This document shows positions 1-5,547 of a stretch of 24,889 bases of DNA, one piece after another. The notes beneath the pieces were generated by a model that saw only the letters and a program-made list of their open reading frames with translations, was not told where the DNA came from and searched no databases. Source of the stretch: Bacteroidota bacterium. GTDB taxonomy: Bacteria; Bacteroidota; Bacteroidia; Chitinophagales; Chitinophagaceae. The position numbers and the translations under genes were made by a program. Position 1 is the stretch's first letter. Every line of letters begins with the position of its first letter. The DNA is taken from the NCBI GenBank assembly GCA_023392185.1, contig JAEVZP010000019.1:1-24889 (forward strand), in the 5' to 3' direction.

Positions 1-58
1 GGAAGTGCACGTCCACCACGGGACCAATGATTTGCTTGATTTTACCGACGCTGGGCAT
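1..58 (-). CDS. atpD: F1F0 ATP synthase beta subunit, N-terminal fragment
   Basis: The start of a minus-strand gene that runs off the left edge. The 19 visible residues, MPSVGKIKQIIGPVVDVHF, match the conserved N-terminus of ATP synthase subunit beta (GKI-x-Q-x-IGPVVDV-x-F), the start of its beta-barrel domain. The catalytic P-loop lies outside the window. The start is the ATG at 58-56; a TACCTTTG promoter box lies about 80 bases upstream. The protein is the catalytic subunit of the membrane ATP synthase, on the cytoplasmic face. The next gene at 298 is divergent. The identification rests on a short but very characteristic stretch. Confidence 0.85.
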   Translation of the reverse strand, partial: MPSVGKIKQIIGPVVDVHF

Positions 59-138
59 GGTATAAAAAGAGAAGAATTAAAAAGGTAGAAGCCGGAGGAA
101 CACATTCAAACGAATGCTTACCCCTGCGAAATTTTGCG

Positions 139-146
139 CAAAGGTA
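139..146 (-). promoter_or_regulatory. Putative -7 promoter box for atpD
   Basis: On the minus strand this reads TACCTTTG, matching the Bacteroidota -7 consensus TAnnTTTG. Transcription would start near 132, giving a leader of about 75 bases before the atpD ATG. A clear -33 TTTG is not visible at the right spacing, so this rests on the -7 box and its position. Confidence 0.5.
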
Positions 147-297
147 GGAAACGGAATAGAGAAATACGAATGGCTTTGGCGGCTTCCGGAAAGCTGTTTT
201 GGAAAGGTATCGGGAATGCCCGGACGCCGGAAATACGACGTTTTGCGTATAGGGGTGCGTGGTCGCAGCAGCAACCTTTGCCTTAAATCTGTTTCCC

Positions 298-882
298 ATG
301 AAAATCCTTTCCCACGCCTTGCTGGCCATAGCCCTTGCAGGCACTTTTGCTTCCTGCAGCAAAGACAACAACCCAACGCCGGCCCAAAATCAAAACCAGA
401 ACCCGTCGGCATCCGGGCCCTTTGTTTGTAAGGTAGAAGGCGCGCAATTCCCGACCGACAACAGCAAAGCCAAGGCCAAATACATGGTTGGCAGCACTAA
501 AATGCTGCAAATCATCGGGCAGACGTCCAACAGCGACCGCACGGTTATCGTCAACCTGATGCCCCTAAAAGCAGGCTTCACTGGCTGGAGTCCCGGAACT
601 TATAAAATCGCGGACGGAACGTTGGCAACAGATGGGTATCTGGCAACCGGGTCCTACGACTACTGGCCCAACGGCTTGTCGGAAAACTCAGAACTGTGGA
701 CAACCAAGCCGCAGAATGGCGACACCGACGGCGAAATTGTAATTACTTCTATTACGGACACCCACGTCAAAGGCAGTTTTAAGTTTAAGGGGTACAAACA
801 GCAGAAGAACGGGCAGTATGACTACAGCAGTACCAAAAACGTGACCGACGGCGCTTTTGACCTGGATATTATCAAGTATTAA
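298..882 (+). CDS. Predicted lipoprotein of unknown function (DUF6252-like)
   Basis: A 194-residue protein. The ATG at 298 is chosen because it opens a lipoprotein signal peptide (MKILSHALLAIALAGTFASC) with a lipobox ending in Cys20; the open frame extends 13 codons further upstream but adds no signal-like sequence. A low-complexity linker of Asn, Gln and Pro follows (about residues 24-38). The mature domain has an alternating beta pattern with FVCKVEGAQF near its start and a repeated 'G-x-F' theme. That resembles small Bacteroidota lipoproteins grouped as DUF6252, but this is recognition from style and not a firm family call. Expected location: lipid-anchored in the envelope. It is alone on its strand and followed by a strong terminator. 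Confidence 0.75.
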   Translation: MKILSHALLAIALAGTFASCSKDNNPTPAQNQNQNPSASGPFVCKVEGAQFPTDNSKAKAKYMVGSTKMLQIIGQTSNSDRTVIVNLMPLKAGFTGWSPGTYKIADGTLATDGYLATGSYDYWPNGLSENSELWTTKPQNGDTDGEIVITSITDTHVKGSFKFKGYKQQKNGQYDYSSTKNVTDGAFDLDIIKY

Positions 883-908
883 ACACAGCCTAAAAGCCTG
901 ATTGGCCC

Positions 909-951
909 ATCGCTTCCTGTTTCCTTCGGTTTGAAGGAGACAGGAAGCGAT
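909..951 (+). terminator. Strong intrinsic hairpin after the lipoprotein gene
   Basis: Two 19-base arms (909-927 and 933-951) pair with one G-T wobble around the loop GGTTT. The following bases are T-rich (TTCTGATTTTAC) but not a pure T run. The hairpin lies 27 bases after the stop codon of the gene ending at 882. Confidence 0.7.
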
Positions 952-990
952 TTCTGATTTTACAGACGGTTCACTTGTAGACAGTTAATT

Positions 991-1063
991 TTTTGTCACC
1001 CTGCCGAAAGGCAGGGTCTCAGAAGCAGCCTGTGGGATTCTGCCTTTCGGCAGAATGACAAAA
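991..1063. repeat. Dispersed-type double-hairpin inverted repeat (GTCA...CTGCCGAAAGGCAG family)
   Basis: The outer arms TTTTGTCA (991-998) and TGACAAAA (1056-1063) are perfect inverses. Inside each half is a GAAA/TTTC-loop hairpin: CTGCCGAAAGGCAG at 1001-1014 and its inverse CTGCCTTTCGGCAG at 1040-1053. The unit lies between two convergent genes. The wording resembles repetitive extragenic palindromes found in many copies in bacterial genomes; copy number cannot be judged from this window. Confidence 0.6.
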
Positions 1064-1134
1064 CGGGGGCTGGAACCGATTGGAAAACTTTTTTTCGGTC
1101 CGGAAAAAGTGCCTTCAGTTAAGAATCAGAACAG

Positions 1135-2238
1135 CTACTCCAGCCACCACTGCGGCCATTCTTTTTCGCCGTCAAAAAGCGCTACCACTTCGCCGATTTT
1201 GGGACGTACCAGATGCAGCGGATTTGGGGAATTGAGTCGCGTGAGGCTTTTCATGGGCTCGTTCCAGGCATGCGGCGCAAGGGCGAATTTGGAGTTATGC
1301 ACCGGCATTAGATTCTTTGCGCCCAGGTCGCGGGCCGCCTGCAGGGTTTCTTCCGGCAGGCAGTGGATGTAATGCCAGGCAGGATTGTATTGCCCGTTTT
1401 CCAGAATAGCGAGGTCAATAGGGCCATACTTCTCGCCAATCAGGGCGAAATGTTTTCCATAGCCGCCGTCGCCCCCCAGAAAGATTTTTCCGGCGGGCGT
1501 TTCCAATAAATAACTCATCCACAAAGTGCCGTTGTGCTTCAGCCCGCGACCGGAAAAATGGCGCGTGGGCAGCGTCCGGAGGGTAATGCCGCCTTGGAGC
1601 GGGTGCGTTTCAAACCAGTCGGCCTCAATGAGTTGCTCTGGCGCAAAGCCCCACTTTTCCAGAATGGCCCCCACGCCGAGGCCGCACACGACTTTGTCCA
1701 CTTTCGTTCGCAGCACCTTGAGGGTGGTTTTGTCCAGGTGGTCGTAGTGGTCGTGGGAGATAAACAGGTAATCGATTGGAGGCAGGTCGGCTACGGAATA
1801 GACATTCGTTCCCGGAAATGCCTTTGTAAATCCGGCCACCGGAGAGGCATGGCCGCTGAAAACCGGGTCCACCAGGATCTGCACGCCACCAACTTGCAGG
1901 TAGTAAGACGAATGCCCAAACCAAACAAGCAGGTCGCGGTCGGGCGGCAGGCTTTTAAGGTCCGTTCGAATGCCCGGAATCGGGTGGGGCGGGACGTTGT
2001 GGGGCGTCTTCTTAAACAGGAAGCGGTACGACACCTTCCAGATGTTATAGCCTTCAGCAAACGGCGGCGTGTACTCCAGGTTTTCAAATTCCCCGTTTTT
2101 ATAGTGCGGCGACTGCCGGATGCGCTCGCGGCGTTCGCCCTTCGGCTTTTGCCCAAAAACGGGCTGAGAAATCAAAACACCGCCCATCACGAGCAGGGCC
2201 GCAGCAGCAAAAAGGGTTCCGGAAAAAAGAAGATTCAT
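1135..2238 (-). CDS. Membrane-anchored metallo-beta-lactamase-fold hydrolase (NAPE-PLD/UlaG-like)
   Basis: A 367-residue protein from the ATG at 2238; the frame is open for 20 more codons, but this ATG begins a hydrophobic signal or anchor (residues 1-29). The hydrolase domain follows. It shows WFGHSS (107-112), a metal-site Asp in LVDPVFS (about 122-128), the signature SHDHYDHLD with His162, His164, Asp166 and His167, GDGGYG further on, and a late HNSKF His. This order (WFGHSS, DPVFS..ASP, HxHxDH, GDxGY) is typical of N-acyl-phosphatidylethanolamine phospholipase D-like and UlaG-like enzymes. The substrate is not predictable; a phospholipid-type or lactone-type phosphodiester is possible. 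It faces the periplasm or is membrane-tethered. It lies 125 bases downstream of dapA with a perfect palindrome between. Confidence 0.85.
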   Translation of the reverse strand: MNLLFSGTLFAAAALLVMGGVLISQPVFGQKPKGERRERIRQSPHYKNGEFENLEYTPPFAEGYNIWKVSYRFLFKKTPHNVPPHPIPGIRTDLKSLPPDRDLLVWFGHSSYYLQVGGVQILVDPVFSGHASPVAGFTKAFPGTNVYSVADLPPIDYLFISHDHYDHLDKTTLKVLRTKVDKVVCGLGVGAILEKWGFAPEQLIEADWFETHPLQGGITLRTLPTRHFSGRGLKHNGTLWMSYLLETPAGKIFLGGDGGYGKHFALIGEKYGPIDLAILENGQYNPAWHYIHCLPEETLQAARDLGAKNLMPVHNSKFALAPHAWNEPMKSLTRLNSPNPLHLVRPKIGEVVALFDGEKEWPQWWLE

Positions 2239-2306
2239 ACCTGTCGGGAGGATAACGGGCGAGGGGCCGGGAATGTTGAGACGCACTATTTCCTGCAATC
2301 GCAGAA

Positions 2307-2339
2307 AAACCTATAAGGTTTTTAAAACCTTATAGGTTT
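2307..2339. terminator. Perfect 16-bp palindrome between dapA and the MBL-fold gene
   Basis: AAACCTATAAGGTTTT (2307-2322) and AAAACCTTATAGGTTT (2324-2339) are perfect inverse arms around one base. As RNA on either strand the core pairs ACCTATAAGG with CCTTATAGGT and is followed by TTT. It sits 25 bases after the dapA stop, so it may terminate the accA-dapA transcript. It may also be a dispersed palindrome. Confidence 0.55.
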
Positions 2340-2363
2340 GGTCCGAGGTCTCCACAAGTCGAC

Positions 2364-3230
2364 TTACGACCGGGCGGCCAGCTTCTGATACAGGTCGCCG
2401 GAGGCTTCCACGAGCGGCAGGCGCAGGATGTTTTCGCAGAGGCCCAGCTGGTGCATTACGGCTTTTACGCCGGTGGGGTTGCCTTCGGCAAACAGGAGGC
2501 GAATGCCGGGCAGCAGGCGGTAGTGCAGCTCCCGGGCTTTCTGAAAATCTTCGGTCAGGGCCGCACGCACCATATTGGAAAAATCCCCGGTGTAGCAGTT
2601 GGCTGCCACCGAAATAACGCCCTGCATGCCCACCGCAATCTGGGCCAGCACGAGGTCATCATCACCGCTCAACACTGCGAAATGATCCGGCGCGCCGGCC
2701 ACCAGCTCCATGCACTGCGGCAAAGACCCGCTGGCTTCCTTGATGGCCACAATATTGGAAAAGGCCCGCGCCAGGCGCAGCGACGTTTGGGGCAGCATAT
2801 TGGCTACCGTGCGGCCCGGCACGTTGTACAGGATAATGGGCAGGGTCGTGCTTTGCGCAATGGCCGAGAAATGGCGGTACAGCCCTTCCTGCGACGGCTT
2901 ATTGTAGTAGGGCACCACCGAAAGCAGCCCGGCAACACCTTCGTTTTGAACCTCGCTGATCCATTGCACTACTTCGGCGGTATCATTGCCACCTGCGCCA
3001 CACACCACCGGCACGCGGCCGTCGGTTTTGCGGACAATCGCGCGCAGCACCGCCAGCTTCTCGGTATGAGTGAGGGTAGGGGTTTCGCCGGTCGTGCCGA
3101 GGGCTACGATGTAATTCACGCCGCCGGTGATCACATGATCCACGATGCGGTCAAGCGCCCCAAAATCTACCTGATTCCGGGAGTCGAAAGGCGTAACGAG
3201 GGCTACGCCGGTGCCGAGGAAAAGATGCAT
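2364..3230 (-). CDS. dapA: 4-hydroxy-tetrahydrodipicolinate synthase
   Basis: A 288-residue TIM-barrel aldolase, normal length. It condenses pyruvate with aspartate semialdehyde, the first committed step toward diaminopimelate and lysine, in the cytoplasm. Family signatures are complete: GTTGETPTL (residues 45-53, with the pyruvate-binding Thr-Thr-Gly-Glu), a Tyr in VVPYYNKP (105-112), YNVPGRT with Tyr135 (135-141), and the Schiff-base Lys164 in VAIKEASG. The ATG at 3230 precedes the barrel start by the usual few residues. It lies 97 bases after accA on the same strand, probably in one operon. The leader between them is almost entirely a mini-hairpin/TCCAAC array that ends eight bases before this start codon, which could influence translation. 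Confidence 0.97.
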   Translation of the reverse strand: MHLFLGTGVALVTPFDSRNQVDFGALDRIVDHVITGGVNYIVALGTTGETPTLTHTEKLAVLRAIVRKTDGRVPVVCGAGGNDTAEVVQWISEVQNEGVAGLLSVVPYYNKPSQEGLYRHFSAIAQSTTLPIILYNVPGRTVANMLPQTSLRLARAFSNIVAIKEASGSLPQCMELVAGAPDHFAVLSGDDDLVLAQIAVGMQGVISVAANCYTGDFSNMVRAALTEDFQKARELHYRLLPGIRLLFAEGNPTGVKAVMHQLGLCENILRLPLVEASGDLYQKLAARS

Positions 3231-3238
3231 AGGAGGTT

Positions 3239-3300
3239 GTTGGAGCCACTTTGTGGCGTTGGAGGATTTGCCGTTGGAACTTCGTGTTGGAGCCTTCGGC
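3239..3300 (-). repeat. Mini-hairpin array with TCCAAC spacers in the dapA leader
   Basis: Read on the minus strand (accA to dapA), the hexamer TCCAAC occurs four times, at + positions 3286-3291, 3273-3278, 3258-3263 and 3239-3244. Between and before the hexamers sit short palindromes with three-base loops: GCCGAAGGC, ACGAAGT, GGCAAATCC (imperfect, one mismatch) and GCCACAAAGTGGC. The hexamer stays constant while palindrome arms differ in both sequence and length. The array is preceded by eight or more A residues and followed by AACCTCCT and the dapA ATG. Confidence 0.8.
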
Positions 3301-3327
3301 GTTTTTTTTAAAGAGAAATAGGGTTGC

Positions 3328-4302
3328 TTACGCCTGGCCTTCGCTCGCTTCCAATTCCACGAAGCGGCCCATGCGGCTGTATTTTTCGATGCGGGTGTCG
3401 ATGCGGGCTTCGGAATCCTGCGGGGTGAGTTCGGCGAGGGTTTTGAGGAGATAAGCTTTCAGGGTAGCGGCCATTTCCTCCGGGTGGTTGTGGGCACCGC
3501 CCATGGGCTCGCGCAGGATGTCGTCCACCAGCTCAAAGCCTTTCATGTCTTCGGACGTCAGGCGCAGCTGGGTAGCCGCCTGCTCTTTGTGGTTCCAGTC
3601 GCGCCACAGAATCGAAGAGCAGCTTTCCGGCGAAATCACGGTGTACCAGGTGTTTTCGAGCATCGCCACGCGGTCGCCGATGCCGATGCCGAGGGCGCCG
3701 CCCGAAGCGCCTTCGCCAATGATGACGCAAATCACCGGCACTTTCAGGTTCACCATTTCAAAAAGGTTGCGGGCAATGGCCTCGCCTTGTCCACGCTCTT
3801 CGGCTTCGATACCGGGATAAGCGCCGGGCGTGTCGATAAAGGTGATGACCGGACAGTTGAATTTTTCGGCAAGCTTCATCAGGCGCAACGCCTTGCGATA
3901 GCCTTCGGGGTTGGCCATGCCGAAGTTGCGCAATTGGCGCATTTTGGTATTGGTGCCTTTTTGCTGGCCAATGACCATGACCGGCGTGCCGTCGAGTTCG
4001 GCCATGCCGCCCACCATAGCTTTATCGTCTTTTACCTGACGGTCGCCGTGGAGCTCGGTGAATTCGTTGAAAATCTGCTCGATATAGTAGAGCGTATAGG
4101 GCCGCTCAGGGTGGCGGCTCACCTGCACGCGCTGCCAGGGCGTGAGGTTGTTGTAGAGTTCGCGGCGTTTTTCCTCAATGGTGGTTTCGAGTTCGGCGAT
4201 CGAGGCGCTGACGTCGAGTTTATTTTTCTCCGACACTTCGCGCAGCTTTTCGATTTGCTGGTAAAGTTCTTCGAGGGGCTTTTCAAATTCGAGAAACTGC
4301 AT
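3328..4302 (-). CDS. accA: Acetyl-CoA carboxylase carboxyltransferase, alpha subunit
   Basis: A 324-residue protein of the normal AccA length. With AccD it transfers the carboxyl group from biotin to acetyl-CoA, making malonyl-CoA for fatty-acid synthesis in the cytoplasm. The N-terminal helical segment begins MQFLEFEKPLEELYQQI. It is followed by LTPWQRVQVSRHPERP (about 53-68) and the crotonase-fold core: FIDTPGAYPG, ERGQGEAIARNL and GEGASGGALGIG, whose oxyanion-hole glycines bind the thioester. WYTVISPESCSSILW and the C-terminal ALxxLL region close the fold. The ATG at 4302 matches the family start. It heads the accA-dapA unit and is divergent from the tRNA-Asp cluster. A TACTTTTG box lies about 45 bases upstream. 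Confidence 0.97.
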   Translation of the reverse strand: MQFLEFEKPLEELYQQIEKLREVSEKNKLDVSASIAELETTIEEKRRELYNNLTPWQRVQVSRHPERPYTLYYIEQIFNEFTELHGDRQVKDDKAMVGGMAELDGTPVMVIGQQKGTNTKMRQLRNFGMANPEGYRKALRLMKLAEKFNCPVITFIDTPGAYPGIEAEERGQGEAIARNLFEMVNLKVPVICVIIGEGASGGALGIGIGDRVAMLENTWYTVISPESCSSILWRDWNHKEQAATQLRLTSEDMKGFELVDDILREPMGGAHNHPEEMAATLKAYLLKTLAELTPQDSEARIDTRIEKYSRMGRFVELEASEGQA

Positions 4303-4345
4303 GATGCGGCGGGGGCTTTTTTAGGAAAAAATGGAATAGGGCCTG

Positions 4346-4353
4346 CAAAAGTA
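4346..4353 (-). promoter_or_regulatory. Putative -7 promoter box for accA
   Basis: Reads TACTTTTG on the minus strand, matching TAnnTTTG. A start site near 4339 would give a leader of about 37 bases before the accA ATG at 4302. The -33 element is weak: only a TTG lies near the right place. Confidence 0.5.
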
Positions 4354-4428
4354 CCACCGGGCCGTGGTTTGACGGCAAGGGGGCCAGAAGGGCTTTTTGT
4401 AGGTTTGAAAAATAATTTTGAACGAAAG

Positions 4429-4461
4429 TTTGGAAGTTTGAAAATCTGCACGCTACATTTG
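4429..4461 (+). promoter_or_regulatory. Promoter of the tRNA-Asp cluster
   Basis: A TTTG at 4429-4432 and a TACATTTG at 4454-4461 are separated by 21 bases, matching the -33 and -7 elements of Bacteroidota primary-sigma promoters. Transcription would start near 4468, upstream of the first tRNA-like copy at 4500. Confidence 0.65.
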
Positions 4462-4499
4462 CATTCCCAAAACGCGAAAGCGATGCGGGAAGTAAGTTT

Positions 4500-4583
4500 G
4501 GATCGGTAGGCCAGTTGGTTAGAATGCCGCCGGGTCACGGTCCCGACCGTAGGTTGGGACGGGTTCGAGGCTCCTCCGGTCCG
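4500..4583 (+). pseudogene. Degenerate tRNA-Asp-like copy (copy A)
   Basis: The acceptor arms GGATCGG (4500-4506) and CCGGTCC (4576-4582) pair, and long stretches match the intact tRNA-Asp at 4629. However, the D-stem is broken (GGCC against GAAT), the anticodon stem pairs at only about three positions, the loop GGGTCAC lacks the required U33, and about ten extra bases in the variable region form the hairpin TCCCGACC-GTA-GGTTGGGA. A functional tRNA is therefore unlikely. A decayed A-rich and T-rich tail like that of copy C follows. Confidence 0.75.
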
Positions 4584-4607
4584 CAAAAAAGCTCTTTCAT
4601 TTTCCGC

Positions 4608-4615
4608 TACTTTTG
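4608..4615 (+). promoter_or_regulatory. Putative -7 box directly before the intact tRNA-Asp
   Basis: TACTTTTG matches TAnnTTTG and would start transcription near 4622, about seven bases before the mature tRNA. No TTTG is found at -33, so the tRNA may instead rely on the promoter at 4429-4461. Confidence 0.4.
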
Positions 4616-4628
4616 TAGCTACTACCTT

Positions 4629-4702
4629 GGATCGGTAGTTCAGTTGGTTAGAATGCCGCCCTGTCACGGCGGAGGTCGCGGGTTCGAGTCCCGTCCGGTC
4701 CG
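4629..4702 (+). tRNA. tRNA-Asp (anticodon GTC)
   Basis: A 74-base cloverleaf without encoded CCA. Acceptor stem GGATCGG pairs with CCGGTCC (one G-T). The D-arm is GTTC with GAAT, and the anticodon stem CCGCC pairs with GGCGG. The loop is CTGTCAC, with U33 and the anticodon GTC. The T-arm carries GGTTCGAGTCC. The discriminator base is G, as usual for tRNA-Asp. Degenerate relatives lie on both sides (4500-4583 and 4999-5074), so this is the one functional copy in the cluster. Confidence 0.95.
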
Positions 4703-4703
4703 C

Positions 4704-4740
4704 AAAGCCCCAGCGTTTATCGTTGGGGCTTTTTTGTTTT
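4704..4740 (+). terminator. Terminator of tRNA-Asp
   Basis: Arms AAAGCCCCAGCG (4704-4715) and CGTTGGGGCTTT (4721-4732) pair with one G-T wobble around TTTAT, followed by a T tract ending at 4740. The next base begins the ATG of the GIY-YIG reading frame. Confidence 0.85.
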
Positions 4741-5009
4741 ATGGCTTTCTACGTTTACATGCTGCAAAGCGAAAAAGACGGTTCTTTTTACAAGGGTTTC
4801 ACAGAAGACCCCAGCCGCAGATTGCAGTTGCACAACGAAGGCTTTTCCCAATACACCAGTAACAAAGTGCCTTGGACGCTTGTTTATGTGGAAGAATTAT
4901 CAGATAAAAAAGTGCTTTAATTCGGGAGAAGGCACTTAAGAAATATAGCCACAGCCAAATTGAAAGCATAATGGCTTCTGAAAAAAATATCGTTTCGCAG
5001 TTCCGTTGA
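4741..5009 (+). pseudogene. GIY-YIG nuclease-domain protein, frameshifted
   Basis: The ATG at 4741 starts a 59-residue frame with the N-terminal half of a small GIY-YIG domain: FYVYML (the GIY-like strand), then SFYKGFTEDPSRRLQLHN (the YIG-like strand plus the helix with its conserved Arg) and YTSNKVPWTLVYVEE. The frame stops at 4918-4920. Shifting back one base within the run AAAAAAG (near 4908-4914) continues the family with SALIREKALKKYSHSQIESI and ends at TGA 5007-5009, giving about 89 residues, normal for these proteins. So one base, probably an A, is missing. The role of these short proteins in Bacteroidota is unclear; the fold is shared with homing and repair nucleases. The ORF starts exactly where the tRNA-Asp terminator ends, and its restored 3' end runs into a tRNA-Asp remnant. 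Confidence 0.8.
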
Positions 5010-5074
5010 TTGAAGTGCCGCCCTGTCACGGTCCCGACCTTAGGTTGGGACGGGTTCGAGGCTCGTCCGGTCCG
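4999..5074 (+). pseudogene. Degenerate tRNA-Asp-like copy lacking its 5' end (copy C)
   Basis: Homology to tRNA-Asp begins in the D-arm at AGTTC (4999) and runs to CCGGTCC plus discriminator G (5067-5074). The 5' acceptor strand is missing, replaced by the 3' end of the GIY-YIG frame, whose restored stop codon at 5007-5009 lies inside the tRNA homology. It shares with copy A the inserted hairpin TCCCGACC-TTA-GGTTGGGA. The anticodon loop CTGTCAC and the T-arm are intact, but the anticodon stem has two C-C mismatches. Confidence 0.75.
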
Positions 5075-5076
5075 TA

Positions 5077-5108
5077 AAAAAAGCCTCTTCATTGGAAGAG
5101 GCTTTTTT
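5077..5108 (+). terminator. Terminator after tRNA-like copy C
   Basis: A perfect 14-bp hairpin: AAAAAAGCCTCTTC (5077-5090) pairs with GAAGAGGCTTTTTT (5095-5108) around ATTG, with a T6 tail. A decayed version (AAAAAAGCTCTTTCATT) follows copy A at 4585-4601, so the remnants were duplicated together with the terminator. Confidence 0.85.
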
Positions 5109-5547
5109 GTTTTCTACGCTTCACTCCTGAACTATTTCCGGCCAGACAGACCGCCAGGCGAGTATGTGGTCAGAAACGTCAATTTTATTCTCATCCTCTT
5201 TTTTAGCAGCAATTACAGGTAAAACCTGAAGCTGCGTAATGCGTGCTGTTGAAAAGCGCGCTGCTATTACTATGGAAGAACCCGCCATCGAACGCCAGGT
5301 AAGGAGTCGCAGAAGAATACTCGGTCAGGCAATCCGGCGGCATTTTGTAAATAAAAGATTGGGCACCTAAGTAGGTAGCTATAATTGCCTTTTATTATTT
5401 GTGGGTCATTGCGAGCGGAGCGAAGCAACCTGCACCTATTCCCGACGTGGCCTGTGCAGGTTGCTTCGTCGTTCCTTCTCGCAATGACCCGTATGATGTA
5501 GAAAAATCGGTATAGACAAATTGCCTTTCCATATCAGGTGCCGGGTT
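5109..5547. other. Gene-poor stretch after the tRNA cluster
   Basis: No supportable gene is seen in these 439 bases. A 43-codon frame at 5239-5370 is basic and matches nothing I recognise. The only clear structure is the long imperfect palindrome at 5403-5490. The hxlR stop codon marks the right edge. Confidence 0.6.
5403..5490. repeat. Long imperfect palindrome of the GTCATTGCGAG...AGCAACC type
   Basis: The left arm starts GGGTCATTGCGAGCGGAGCG and ends CAACCTGCAC (5403-5435). The right arm runs from GTGCAGGTTGCTTCG to CTCGCAATGACCC (5454-5490). They are inverse over about 30 bases with a small internal asymmetry. The wording matches dispersed repeats (REP-like, 'GTCATTGCGAG') seen in many bacterial genomes. 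It lies between the tRNA remnants and hxlR, possibly acting as a transcriptional or topological boundary. Confidence 0.65.

Noticed and set aside
2451..3311. A 286-codon open frame antisense to dapA
   Set aside because: Shadow frame; dapA motifs are all present on the minus strand.
3484..4509. A 341-codon open frame antisense to accA, running into the tRNA region
   Set aside because: Translation is His/Ala/Val-rich shadow sequence with no family resemblance; accA is complete on the other strand.
4500..4583. A second functional tRNA-Asp
   Set aside because: D-stem and anticodon stem are broken and U33 is missing.
4905..4920. Programmed -1 frameshift at AAAAAAG in the GIY-YIG gene
   Set aside because: The heptamer is out of phase: zero-frame codons are AAA AAA GTG, not the A-AAA-AAG phasing needed for classical tandem slippage, and no stimulatory structure is evident. 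A base deletion is simpler.
5239..5370. A 43-codon open frame in the gene-poor region
   Set aside because: Arg-rich, no recognisable motif, no promoter box or terminator of its own; likely chance.
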